From Flavobacteriales bacterium UBA1820 (lineage in GTDB: Bacteria; Bacteroidota; Bacteroidia; Flavobacteriales; UBA1820): a DNA stretch of 22,539 nucleotides. The translations under genes were made by a program, and so were the position numbers. Position 1 is the stretch's first letter. Every line of letters starts with the position of its first letter. The stretch is from the NCBI GenBank assembly GCA_002314265.1, contig DCEW01000036.1:226-22764 (forward strand), given 5' to 3'. The notes under the pieces were generated by a model. The model saw nothing but the letters and a program-made list of their open reading frames with translations, had not been told where the DNA came from and did not search any database. Below, piece after piece: positions 1-7,140 of the stretch.

Positions 1-13
1 GGCCCGAAGGGCC
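1..13. other. small perfect hairpin at window edge
   Basis: GGCCC-gaa-GGGCC forms a five-base-pair stem with a three-base loop. There is no T-run after it, and its upstream context is outside the window. It may be the tail of an upstream terminator or an intergenic hairpin. Confidence 0.3.
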
Positions 14-46
14 GGAAATCCGCCTGGCGGGAGAAAGGACAACGAA

Positions 47-808
47 ATGACGATACGGCACATGGATACTACGCAGCAGAACGATCGGGAGAATATTACG
101 GAGGGGATTTTCGTCGTGTTCTTCGACCTGGACCATACTTTGTGGGATTTCGAGCGCAATTCCGCCGAGGCGCTCTCCCAGACCTTGCACCTGCTGGGAC
201 TGGTGGGCCGCAATGGATTGACGGAGCAGGAGTTCATCGCACGCTATCATGTGATCAACGACCGGATGTGGGACGAGTACCGCCGGGGGCTGATCGCCAA
301 AAGCGAATTGCGCACCCGTCGTTTCGACCGGGCTTTGGCACTGTTTTCCATCCGGGAGGACGGGCTGGCCGAGCGTTTTGCCCGGACCTATCTCGACCTT
401 TGTCCCCGCAAGCAGCATCTGCTCCCCGGTGCCCGGCAAACCCTCGAACAGGTCTCGGCGCGCTATCCCGTCTGGCTGCTGACCAACGGTTTTTCCGAAG
501 TCCAGACGATAAAGGTGGACAATCCGGATATAAAACCGTACATTCGTGGGATGGTAACTTCCGAGCAGGCAGAGGCCAAGAAACCCTCGCCGGAGATATT
601 TCTCTATGCGGCCCGGCAGGCGGGCGTGCCGCCATCCCGGTGCGCGATGATCGGGGACGACCTTCAAAACGACGTGCTGGCGGCTGTGCAGGCCGGCTTC
701 TGCCGGGGGGTGTGGTTCTCGCCCCAGGGGGAGGAGCTCCCGCAGGAGGCGGATCGTCAGCGGGTGTGCCGGATAAGCTCCTTGCTGGAAGTGCCGAAAT
801 GTTTGTGA
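47..808 (+). CDS. HAD-superfamily hydrolase, YjjG/YfnB-type nucleotidase
   Basis: Cytosolic phosphatase of the haloacid dehalogenase superfamily, 253 residues. All four HAD motifs are visible: FDLDHT with nucleophile D27 and acid D29; LLTNGF with T146/N147; K179 in the AKKP segment; and GDDLQNDV with D204/D205 and D209. The helical insert between motifs I and II (about 40-140) is the C1 cap that gives substrate choice. The family is known for dephosphorylating pyrimidine and non-canonical nucleoside monophosphates (house-cleaning); the substrate here is inferred from overall resemblance to YjjG. The start at 47 has a purine-rich AAAGGA eight bases upstream; an in-frame ATG at 62 is an alternative, and the first about 20 residues are not part of the fold. 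It is the first gene of a co-directional run, ending 23 bases before mpl, so co-transcription is likely. Confidence 0.85.
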   Translation: MTIRHMDTTQQNDRENITEGIFVVFFDLDHTLWDFERNSAEALSQTLHLLGLVGRNGLTEQEFIARYHVINDRMWDEYRRGLIAKSELRTRRFDRALALFSIREDGLAERFARTYLDLCPRKQHLLPGARQTLEQVSARYPVWLLTNGFSEVQTIKVDNPDIKPYIRGMVTSEQAEAKKPSPEIFLYAARQAGVPPSRCAMIGDDLQNDVLAAVQAGFCRGVWFSPQGEELPQEADRQRVCRISSLLEVPKCL

Positions 809-831
809 TACCAAAGAAAAACGATATACCG

Positions 832-2205
832 ATGAGGATTCATTTTATCGCCATAGGAGGAGCCGCCATGCACAACCTGGCGCTCACCCTGCAAAAGAAA
901 GGCCATACCGTGACCGGGTCGGACGACGTGATCTACGAACCTTCCCGCACCCGTCTGGCGCAGGCCGGTTTGCTCCCGGCGCAGGAAGGCTGGTTTCCGG
1001 AAAAGATCACCCCGGAGATCGATGCCGTCATCCTCGGGATGCACGCGCGGATCGACAATCCGGAACTGATCCGCGCCCGGGAATTGGGACTGCCGGTGTA
1101 TTCCTATCCGGAGTTCGTCTTTCACGAATCGGAAGGGAAGAAACGCATCGTGGTCGCCGGATCGCACGGCAAGACGACCACCACAGCCATGATCCTGCAT
1201 GCGATGCAATACGCCGGATTGCGTACGGACTACCTGGTGGGTGCTTCGATCGACGGGTTCGACCGCATGGTGGAATTGACCGACGAGGCTCCCACGATCG
1301 TCATCGAAGGGGACGAGTACCTCAGTTCCCCACTCGACCGGCGCTCCAAATTCCTGCACTACCGTCCGCACGTGGCGGTCATTACCGGGATCGCATGGGA
1401 CCACATGAACGTATTTCCCACGTACGACCAGTACACGGATTGTTTCGTGCAACTTATCTTGAGCCTCGAGCCGGGGGCTGTACTGATCTACAACCGTGAA
1501 GACCCCGAAGTGGTGCGCGTGGTCGAGCAGACCCTCGCCCGGCATCCCGAGCTTCAGGTGCAGCCGATCCCTTATGCCACCCATCCCTATGAGATCCGCC
1601 AGGGAAAGGTTTGGCTGGTGGACGGCTCGCACCGTTACCCGGTAACCCTTTTCGGGCGGCACAACATGTCCAACCTCTCGGCTGCACTGCTCGCCGCCCG
1701 GCAGGCCGGGGTGTCTTCAGCGGATTTCTACGCGAGCATGGCCGATTTTCGGGGGGCGAAAAACCGTTTGGAATGCCTCTACGACGAGCCCCGCACGGTG
1801 GTCTTCAAGGATTTTGCCCATGCTCCGTCCAAGGTGCGCGCTACCGTGGCGGCTGTCAAGGAGCTGTACCCCGACCGTCGCGTGGTGGCCTGCCTGGAAT
1901 TGCACACCTATTCTAGTCTGAACCGGGATTTCCTGCCGCAATACCGCGGCACGATGGCGGGTGCCGACCGGGCGTTCGTGTTTTATTCCCACCATGCGAT
2001 GGAGATCAAGCGGATGCCTCCGCTGGATCCGGCGTGGGTGGCCGGAGAATTTGCCCATCCGGCCCTGGAGGTCAAGACGGACATCGAAAGCCTGCGGGAG
2101 GCCGTACGGGCTCTTCCCGTGGAGGATACGGTGTTCCTTTTTATGAGTTCGGGCAGTTGGGACGGCACGGACTGGTTGGCCGAATTGGGCTTGGAAAAGA
2201 AGTAA
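832..2205 (+). CDS. mpl: UDP-N-acetylmuramate:L-alanyl-gamma-D-glutamyl-meso-diaminopimelate ligase (Mpl)
   Basis: Cytosolic Mur-ligase-family enzyme that joins the recycled tripeptide L-Ala-D-Glu-mesoDAP to UDP-MurNAc, using ATP, for murein recycling. The 457-residue length fits Mpl. Visible features: an N-terminal Rossmann domain opening IHFIAIGGAAMHNLA; the ATP-binding loop GSHGKTTTT at 110-118; EGDEY at 159-163, with the Mg-binding acidic residues of Mur ligases; and GIAWDHMN at 186-193. The start at 832 was chosen because translation then begins directly at the conserved MRIHFIAIGG segment. An in-frame ATG at 799 would overlap the end of the HAD gene and add 11 residues. The same frame stays open upstream to 142, but that stretch lies opposite the HAD gene and is not coding. 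MurC is the main alternative, but the GGAAMHNLA opening and short length favour Mpl. Confidence 0.9.
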   Translation: MRIHFIAIGGAAMHNLALTLQKKGHTVTGSDDVIYEPSRTRLAQAGLLPAQEGWFPEKITPEIDAVILGMHARIDNPELIRARELGLPVYSYPEFVFHESEGKKRIVVAGSHGKTTTTAMILHAMQYAGLRTDYLVGASIDGFDRMVELTDEAPTIVIEGDEYLSSPLDRRSKFLHYRPHVAVITGIAWDHMNVFPTYDQYTDCFVQLILSLEPGAVLIYNREDPEVVRVVEQTLARHPELQVQPIPYATHPYEIRQGKVWLVDGSHRYPVTLFGRHNMSNLSAALLAARQAGVSSADFYASMADFRGAKNRLECLYDEPRTVVFKDFAHAPSKVRATVAAVKELYPDRRVVACLELHTYSSLNRDFLPQYRGTMAGADRAFVFYSHHAMEIKRMPPLDPAWVAGEFAHPALEVKTDIESLREAVRALPVEDTVFLFMSSGSWDGTDWLAELGLEKK

Positions 2206-2252
2206 AGAACAGAATTTTTAGAAGATAACGATAAAATCATACAGAAGAAAAG

Positions 2253-2840
2253 ATGTTTACGGGAATCGTAGAAGCATTGGCCGTGGTAACCGACTTGAAA
2301 AAGGAGGGAGGCAACCTGCACATCACCCTTCGGTGTCCTTTTACCGAGGAATTGAAAGTGGATCAGAGCATCGCCCACAACGGTGTTTGCCTGACAGTGG
2401 TGCGGGTAGAGGGCGACCGTTATACGGTAACGGCGATCGATGAAACGCTGCGCAAGTCCAACCTGGGCGACTTGAAGATCGGCTCGGAGGTGAACCTGGA
2501 GCGCTCCATGAAGCTCGGCGACCGCCTGGACGGGCACATCGTCCAGGGGCATGTCGACCAGACGGGGGAGTGCGTCTCGGTCCAACAGCAGGACGGAAGC
2601 TGGGTGTACCGCTTCCGTTACGATGAACCCCTCTACGGCAATGTAACCATTCCGAAAGGCTCGATCGCGGTCAACGGCACCAGCCTGACGGTGGTGGACA
2701 GCGAACCGGGTGAGTTTTCGGTAGCGATCATCCCCTATACCTACGAACATACCAACTTCCACACGTTTGTCCCCGGGACGAAGGTCAATCTGGAGTTCGA
2801 CGTGATCGGGAAGTACGCCGCCCGTCTGTTGGGCAAGTAA
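2253..2840 (+). CDS. ribE: riboflavin synthase, alpha chain
   Basis: Catalyses the last step of riboflavin biosynthesis: dismutation of two 6,7-dimethyl-8-ribityllumazine molecules into riboflavin and an aminopyrimidinedione, as a cytosolic homotrimer. The 195-residue protein has the invariant N-terminus MFTGIVE and two tandem lumazine-binding beta-barrel domains. Their matching motifs are NGVCLTV (43-49) and NGTSLTV (141-147), with GHIVQGHVD (94-102) at the domain junction. Length and motifs match the family (often called RibE, or RibC in some genomes). No FMN riboswitch is seen before it: only 47 bases separate it from mpl. It is therefore probably read from the upstream transcript; I see no clear TAnnTTTG element in the gap. 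Confidence 0.95.
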   Translation: MFTGIVEALAVVTDLKKEGGNLHITLRCPFTEELKVDQSIAHNGVCLTVVRVEGDRYTVTAIDETLRKSNLGDLKIGSEVNLERSMKLGDRLDGHIVQGHVDQTGECVSVQQQDGSWVYRFRYDEPLYGNVTIPKGSIAVNGTSLTVVDSEPGEFSVAIIPYTYEHTNFHTFVPGTKVNLEFDVIGKYAARLLGK

Positions 2841-2849
2841 TCCTCTGTC

Positions 2850-2884
2850 CCGTTCTCCGAAAAGGGGAGGGGGGAAAAGAACGG
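2850..2884 (+). other. stem-loop between ribE and the HhH gene
   Basis: CCGTTCT at 2850-2856 is the exact reverse complement of AGAACGG at 2878-2884, enclosing a purine-rich loop of 21 bases. No T-run follows, so it is not a standard intrinsic terminator. It could moderate downstream expression or mRNA decay. Confidence 0.35.
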
Positions 2885-2898
2885 CAAAACGAAGGGAT

Positions 2899-3732
2899 AT
2901 GCGGGGGCGCATCGGACGTTTCTTCAGGGCAACCGCTGCCCAGCAGCGGGGGATGATCGTTCTGGTGATCCTCCTGCTGGTCTTGGTGGGTGCCGTCGCG
3001 GTGAAGGATGGCCGCCGGGAGATCCCCCGGGTAGAAGTCCTTCCGGCGGATTCAGTGCTTGGACACTCTGCCTTTCGCACGGATACGCTGTTTTATTTCG
3101 ATCCCTCTTCGGCAGATTCTTCCGATTTCGTCCTGCTGGGGTTCTCTCCCGCCCAGGCACGCACCATCCTGCGCTTTCGGGCTGCGGTCGGGGGACGGTT
3201 TTCTTCGCCCGAGCAGTTCTCGCAGTGTTATGCGGTCTCGGACAGCATGTTCGCCCGGCTTTTGCCCTATATCCGGACGCAGGAGTTGCAGGAGGAAGAG
3301 ACGGTGCGGGATTTCTCCCGGGTGGACCTCAATCGTGTTTCGCTGAAGCGCCTGCAGGCACATGCGGCACTCGACGAAGCCTTGGCCGAGAAACTCTTCC
3401 AGGGGCGCATCCGCTACGGCGGTTTTGTCGATGCCGACCAGTTGTGCGGGATCTTTGCTGCCGATTCGGCAGCGCTGCGACGGTTCTCCCGGTATGCGGA
3501 TTTCGATACGACGGCTCTGGTGCGCTATGATGTCAATCAGGACAGCGAACGCTTGCTGGCCGAGCATCCGTACATCTCCCGGTTGTTTGCCCGCAGCATC
3601 GTCGAGTACCGCAGCAGGTGGGGCTCGGTGCCGTGCTACGATACTTTGCGGGGATTGAAATATTTTCCGCACAGCAAGGACAAGTATTTGCGATTTTACC
3701 TTAACTTTGACACCCTCAAAACCGAGCGTTGA
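2899..3732 (+). CDS. membrane-anchored helix-hairpin-helix repeat protein (ComEA-like)
   Basis: 277 residues. A short basic N-terminus (RGRIGRFFR) precedes one hydrophobic segment at about 19-35, so the protein is probably anchored in the inner membrane by its N-terminus with the rest outside the cytoplasm. The remainder carries about three ComEA/HHH_3-type helix-hairpin-helix units, at roughly 78-126 (FSPAQARTILRFR...), 143-197 (VDLNRVSLKRLQ...) and 209-257 (YDVNQDSERLLAEHPYI...). Each consists of the alternating helices and FxS/GGF turn typical of the family. Such repeats bind DNA non-specifically in ComEA, but in Bacteroidota many HhH proteins of this layout have no known role. No comEC or other competence gene is nearby. 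The gene ends five bases before the ATG of the nitroreductase, suggesting a shared transcript. Confidence 0.75.
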   Translation: MRGRIGRFFRATAAQQRGMIVLVILLLVLVGAVAVKDGRREIPRVEVLPADSVLGHSAFRTDTLFYFDPSSADSSDFVLLGFSPAQARTILRFRAAVGGRFSSPEQFSQCYAVSDSMFARLLPYIRTQELQEEETVRDFSRVDLNRVSLKRLQAHAALDEALAEKLFQGRIRYGGFVDADQLCGIFAADSAALRRFSRYADFDTTALVRYDVNQDSERLLAEHPYISRLFARSIVEYRSRWGSVPCYDTLRGLKYFPHSKDKYLRFYLNFDTLKTER

Positions 3733-3737
3733 AAAAG

Positions 3738-4259
3738 ATGGAAAAACAGTACGCGCAAAACCCGGCGATCGAGAACATCCTGACCCGTAGAAGCATTCGC
3801 AGCTACACCGACCAGGACGTCGAACCGGAAAAAATCGAAGCGATCCTCGAGGCCGGCATGGCTGCTCCTTCGGGGAAAAACGGCCAGCCTTGGGACTTTA
3901 TCGTGCTCACCCGCCGGGAGATCCTCGACGAGATGGCCGAGCGTTTGCCGTATGCCAAGATGTTGCGCGAGGCCCGCGTGGCCATCGCCGTTTGTGCCGA
4001 CCGGACCAAGTCGCCGTACTGGTACGTGGATTGTTCGGCGGCGGCGGAAAATATCCTGCTGGCAGCTCATGCGCTGGGGCTGGGTGCGGTGTGGACGGCT
4101 ACGTATCCGTATCGCGACCGGATGGATGTGGTCAAGGAGTTGTGCGGGCTGCCGGGCAGTTACGATTCGCTGTGCGTGATCCCGGTGGGGTATCCTGCGC
4201 GGGAGGCTCGCCCGAAGGACAATTTCGATGCGGGCAAGATCCACCACGAGGTTTATTGA
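3738..4259 (+). CDS. nitroreductase-family FMN oxidoreductase
   Basis: Flavin-dependent NAD(P)H oxidoreductase of the small (173-residue) nitroreductase class. Recognisable pieces: RRSIRSY at 17-23, whose arginines bind the FMN phosphate; MAAPSGKNGQPW at 41-52, lining the flavin; GLGAVWTA at 114-121; and the C-terminal IPVGYPA at 148-154. The natural substrate cannot be read from the sequence; family members reduce nitroaromatics, quinones or flavins. The start was placed at ATG 3738. A TTG at 3729 in the same frame overlaps the end of the HhH gene and is less likely. The acidic/aromatic insertion of larger NfsA/NfsB proteins is missing, which is usual for this subgroup in Bacteroidota. Confidence 0.88.
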   Translation: MEKQYAQNPAIENILTRRSIRSYTDQDVEPEKIEAILEAGMAAPSGKNGQPWDFIVLTRREILDEMAERLPYAKMLREARVAIAVCADRTKSPYWYVDCSAAAENILLAAHALGLGAVWTATYPYRDRMDVVKELCGLPGSYDSLCVIPVGYPAREARPKDNFDAGKIHHEVY

Positions 4260-4282
4260 AAAAAAAAGGGAGCGGGGCGTGG

Positions 4283-4312
4283 TTTTCGTTTGAAAGAAAA
4301 AGCGTATCTTTG
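4283..4312 (+). promoter_or_regulatory. candidate promoter of rpsU
   Basis: TATCTTTG at 4305-4312 matches the Bacteroidota -7 consensus TAnnTTTG exactly. A TTTT at 4283-4286 lies 18 bases upstream, roughly at the -33 position; a better TTTG at 4289-4292 is only 12 bases away, which is too close. The transcript would then carry a leader of about 180 bases before rpsU. Confidence 0.6.
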
Positions 4313-4352
4313 CCCTCGCTAAGAAAGTGAATGAGAACCGAAAGAGAAATCT

Positions 4353-4458
4353 AAAGGAGGTCGTTGTCCAACAAGTTCGGAGAAAGAAGAAAAGTTACAT
4401 ATTTTCAGACAGCAGGCAGTAGGACGATCCCCGTGGGGGACGGCTTTTGCGACAACGA
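4353..4458 (+). promoter_or_regulatory. structured rpsU leader with a perfect Shine-Dalgarno sequence far from the start codon
   Basis: AAAGGAGGT at 4353-4361 is fully complementary to the 16S rRNA 3' end (ACCUCCUUU), yet it sits 136 bases before the rpsU ATG. Directly after it, TCGTTGTC (4361-4368) is exactly complementary to GACAACGA (4451-4458). In between, CGATCCC and GGGGACG around 4425-4442 form a further hairpin with one mismatch. The pairings are read directly; the idea that they form a regulatory leader for S21 is an inference. S21 is known to affect access to the anti-Shine-Dalgarno sequence in Bacteroidia ribosomes, which makes autoregulation plausible. Confidence 0.45.
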
Positions 4459-4496
4459 TTTGATAAAAAGTTATTCACAAAAAAAACGATAAACCA

Positions 4497-4691
4497 ATGC
4501 TTATTATTCCCGTAAAAGAAGGAGAGGCGATCGAAAGAGCCCTCAAACGTTTCAAGAGAAAATTCGACAAGACCGGCACGATGAAACAGCTCCGCGCCCG
4601 TCAGCAGTTCAACAAACCTTCCGTGGTAAAACGCCAGCAGAAAGTGAAGGCCATCTACGTGCAGAGCCTTCGCAACAAGGAAGAGGAGTAG
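4497..4691 (+). CDS. rpsU: 30S ribosomal protein S21
   Basis: Small basic ribosomal protein, 64 residues, of the 30S platform near the 3' end of 16S rRNA. The opening MLIIPVKEGEAIERALKRFKR followed by a Lys/Arg-rich helix (QLRARQQFNKPSVVKRQQK) is diagnostic. In Bacteroidia, S21 with S18 and S6 is known to hold the 16S tail so that Shine-Dalgarno pairing is weak. The ATG itself lacks a Shine-Dalgarno sequence: the preceding bases are A-rich (aaaaaacgataaacca), the usual pattern for this phylum. The gene has its own promoter and terminator and is thus monocistronic. The long leader with a displaced Shine-Dalgarno sequence is described separately. Confidence 0.95.
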   Translation: MLIIPVKEGEAIERALKRFKRKFDKTGTMKQLRARQQFNKPSVVKRQQKVKAIYVQSLRNKEEE

Positions 4692-4715
4692 TCCTGCCCG
4701 TTTTTCCGATAAAGC

Positions 4716-4758
4716 GTTCGCCGCGCATCCTGCAAGGATGCGCGGCGAACACGTTTTT
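4716..4758 (+). terminator. strong intrinsic terminator after rpsU
   Basis: GTTCGCCGCGCATCC (4716-4730), loop TGCAA and GGATGCGCGGCGAAC (4736-4750) form a perfect 15-base-pair stem. ACGTTTTT follows on the + strand. It ends the rpsU transcript. On the - strand the following bases have only a weak T-run, so use by glgB is possible but less certain. Confidence 0.85.
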
Positions 4759-4822
4759 GCCCGCACCGTCCGGCGGCAAGGGTGCGCGAGGGACGAACGG
4801 GGAGTGAGGGAGAAAGAAGCGG

Positions 4823-6886
4823 TTATTTCCCCTTGCGAGCCTTTTCCTTCGGAGTATTGCCGACCCACTCCAGCACCATGCACATGCGCGAGGGCAGGTA
4901 AACGCTCAGGAAGTCTGCCCCGTCCTTTTCGAAGGAGGTAAAGCGGTAGCCTTCCCGCACCCGGGAAAAGCCGCCCGTCTCGGGGTCGTCCGAGGAAAAG
5001 ACAATGCGGTAATCGCCCCCTTGCGGCACGAAAAATTCGTAGTCCTCGATCGATTTTTGCGGCGAGAACGAAAAGAGAAATATGTACTTCCCGCGGGAGA
5101 AGATGAGCACCTTGTTCGTTTGGTCGGCATTGAGCAGGCGGGGGAAAGGCAGGCGAAGCAGCCCGGTCTGTTTCTCGAAGCCGATCATCCGCCGGTCAAA
5201 TTCGCGCAGAAACTTGTACTTCAGGTGGTCGGTATCCGGCAGGCTCCACTGCCGGCGGGCGTACTTCGTGCTCCAGCCATTGCCCTCCCGGGGGAAATCG
5301 ATCCATTCCGGATGGCCGAATTCGTTGCCCATGAAGTTGAGGTAGCCTTCCCCGCCCAGGGAGAGGGTAACCATGCGGATCATCTTGTGCAGCGCCAGCC
5401 CCCGGTCGATCACCGGGTCGGGCGTAAAGACGCTCATCGAGGTGTACATGTGGCTGTCCATCAGCCAAAATGCGACTGTCTTGTCCCCCACCAGCGCTTG
5501 GTCGTGGCTCTCCACGTAGGCGATGTTTGCTTCGCCCCTTCGGCGGTTGAGCAGCGTGTAGTACATCTGCTCCATGTCCCAGTCTTCGTCCCGTCGGTCG
5601 CGCAGCAGATGGATCCAATAGTCCGGAATGCCCATGGCCAAGCGATACCCGAACCCCAGTCCTCCTTCCTCCACCGGGCGGCAGGCTCCCGGCATCCCGC
5701 TCATGTCTTCGGCAATGGACAGGGCGGTGGGGTAGCGCGAGCGGATCAAGGTGTTGGCCGTCTGAAGGTACAGTACGGCCGAATTGTCGGTATCCTTGCC
5801 GAAATACTTGTCGTAGCTGTCAAAGGCCTGGTTGCCGTGGTGGTAGTACAGCATGGAGGTTACCCCGTCGAAGCGGAATCCGTCGAAACGAAATTCCTCC
5901 ATCCAGTAGGCGATGTTGGACAGCAGGAATTGCTGGACGTACATCTTTCCGTAGTCGAACAGTTTGGAATCCCATCCGGGGTGGATGCCTGAAGGGCCGT
6001 CCACGAAGTAGAGTTCGCGTTTGCCGTCGAATTCGCAGAGTCCTTCCGCCCGGTTTTTCACCGCATGGGAATGCACCAGGTCCATCACCACTGCGAGCCC
6101 CATTCCGTGTGCCGTGTCGATGAGGTAGCGCAGGTCGTCGGGCGTGCCGAAGCGCGAGGACGGCGCAAAGAAATTGGACACATGATACCCGAACGATCCG
6201 TAATACGGGTGTTCCTGTACGGCCATCAGTTGCAGGGTGTTGTAACCCAGGTAGGATATTTTGGGCAGGACCGTGTCGGCAAATTCGCGCCACGAGCCCA
6301 CATGCCCGTCTTCGGTGGCCATGCCGGGGTGCGCTTCGTAGATCAGGGGGGTGAAGTCCTCCGGCAGGCGGAAGTCCGGATTTTCCCATCGGAAGGTGCT
6401 CTCGGGGAGGAACTGTCCAGCGAAATCGAACGTCTTCGGGTCTTGAATCACCCGGCGGATGTAAGCAGGGATACGGTCCAGCGCGCCGTTGTCCGAGACG
6501 ATACGCAGTTTTACCCTGGAGAAAGGGGTGAGGCGTTCCCGGTAGGTATCCTCATGGAGGAAGGTTTCCCAGGTGCCGCTTTCCAGGCGCGTGAGCGGGT
6601 TTTTCGCGGGATCCCACCCGTTGAAGTCGCCCATCAGGCTTACCGATTGCGCCGAGGGGGCGTATTCACGAAACCACCAGCCTTTTTTCTTCGGGTCGTA
6701 ATTGAACCCGAAGTAGCGGTGTCCGCTGGCGAAATATCCCAAGCCGTTGCAGTGCTCTTCGATAAAGTGCAGGTGTTTGTGGTACCACTCCAGGCGGTTT
6801 TCCAGGTACTGTGCATAGGGTGCGAGCCAGGGGTCGTCGCGCACGATGGCCAAGGGTTGTTTTCCCGTTTTTTCTTTTTCTTCCAT
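4823..6886 (-). CDS. glgB: 1,4-alpha-glucan branching enzyme (GH13, eukaryote-like form)
   Basis: Cytosolic GH13 enzyme that cuts an alpha-1,4-glucan and rejoins it as an alpha-1,6 branch during glycogen synthesis. 687 residues from the chosen start. An N-terminal helical stretch leads into a CBM48 domain (about 60-155, with WWFREYAPSAQSVSLMGDFN). The catalytic barrel shows the four GH13 regions: DLVHSH (269-274); GFRFDG with nucleophile D340; IAED with acid E393; and ESHD (459-462) with the third carboxylate D462. A C-terminal beta-sandwich ends the protein. HPYYGSFGYHVSNFFAPSSRFG (225-246 region) resembles eukaryotic GBE1-type enzymes more than classical E. coli GlgB. The frame is open 37 codons further upstream (to 6997), but the candidate promoter lies inside that stretch, so ATG 6886 was chosen. 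No other glycogen gene is in the window. Confidence 0.9.
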   Translation of the reverse strand: MEEKEKTGKQPLAIVRDDPWLAPYAQYLENRLEWYHKHLHFIEEHCNGLGYFASGHRYFGFNYDPKKKGWWFREYAPSAQSVSLMGDFNGWDPAKNPLTRLESGTWETFLHEDTYRERLTPFSRVKLRIVSDNGALDRIPAYIRRVIQDPKTFDFAGQFLPESTFRWENPDFRLPEDFTPLIYEAHPGMATEDGHVGSWREFADTVLPKISYLGYNTLQLMAVQEHPYYGSFGYHVSNFFAPSSRFGTPDDLRYLIDTAHGMGLAVVMDLVHSHAVKNRAEGLCEFDGKRELYFVDGPSGIHPGWDSKLFDYGKMYVQQFLLSNIAYWMEEFRFDGFRFDGVTSMLYYHHGNQAFDSYDKYFGKDTDNSAVLYLQTANTLIRSRYPTALSIAEDMSGMPGACRPVEEGGLGFGYRLAMGIPDYWIHLLRDRRDEDWDMEQMYYTLLNRRRGEANIAYVESHDQALVGDKTVAFWLMDSHMYTSMSVFTPDPVIDRGLALHKMIRMVTLSLGGEGYLNFMGNEFGHPEWIDFPREGNGWSTKYARRQWSLPDTDHLKYKFLREFDRRMIGFEKQTGLLRLPFPRLLNADQTNKVLIFSRGKYIFLFSFSPQKSIEDYEFFVPQGGDYRIVFSSDDPETGGFSRVREGYRFTSFEKDGADFLSVYLPSRMCMVLEWVGNTPKEKARKGK

Positions 6887-6909
6887 CTGGACGTGGGTTT
6901 TCTTTTGGA

Positions 6910-6942
6910 CGAAAGTAACGACATTTTTCCGGGATAAGCAAA
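6910..6942 (-). promoter_or_regulatory. candidate promoter of glgB
   Basis: Read on the - strand, TTTG (6942-6939) is followed after 21 bases by TACTTTCG (6917-6910), which differs from TAnnTTTG at one base. The -7 element ends 24 bases before the chosen ATG at 6886. Spacing and position fit a Bacteroidota sigma-70-type promoter; the mismatch lowers confidence. Confidence 0.4.
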
Positions 6943-7081
6943 GGGTTTGGGGCGCATTCGGAGTTTGTCGGGCTTTTTTTCGGAAGGTCTGTTTCACAAG
7001 GCAAGTCCTTGAAAGGACAGGGTTGTGCGCAGTCGAAAAGAAAGGAGAGGAGCGAGAGAGGGGAGGGCGGCTTTGGGCAAG

Positions 7082-7116
7082 AAAAAACCCGTCGGAAAGA
7101 TTTCGACGGGTTTTTT
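7082..7116 (-). terminator. intrinsic terminator of the efflux operon
   Basis: CCCGTCG (7088-7094) and CGACGGG (7104-7110) pair perfectly, flanked by AAAAAA on the left and TTTTTT on the right. The T-runs make it work in both directions. On the - strand it lies 25 bases after the stop codon of the outer-membrane factor, so it ends the three-gene efflux transcript. The rest of 6943-7140 holds nothing else I can support. Confidence 0.88.
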
Positions 7117-7140
7117 GAGGATTCGCAGTAGAGGGAGCGA

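Noticed and set aside
142..831. Upstream extension of the mpl frame through the HAD gene
   Set aside because: It lies in another frame of a gene with all HAD motifs, and its translation is low-complexity Gly/Arg/Pro-rich; the conserved Mpl start is at 832.
1983..3080. Long - strand frame of 365 codons opposite mpl, ribE and the HhH gene
   Set aside because: Runs antisense across three well-supported genes and shows no recognisable domain; an effect of high GC and codon bias.
6887..6997. N-terminal extension of the branching enzyme by 37 codons
   Set aside because: The stretch covers the candidate promoter and is Lys/Arg/Thr-rich without family similarity; ATG 6886 is more likely.
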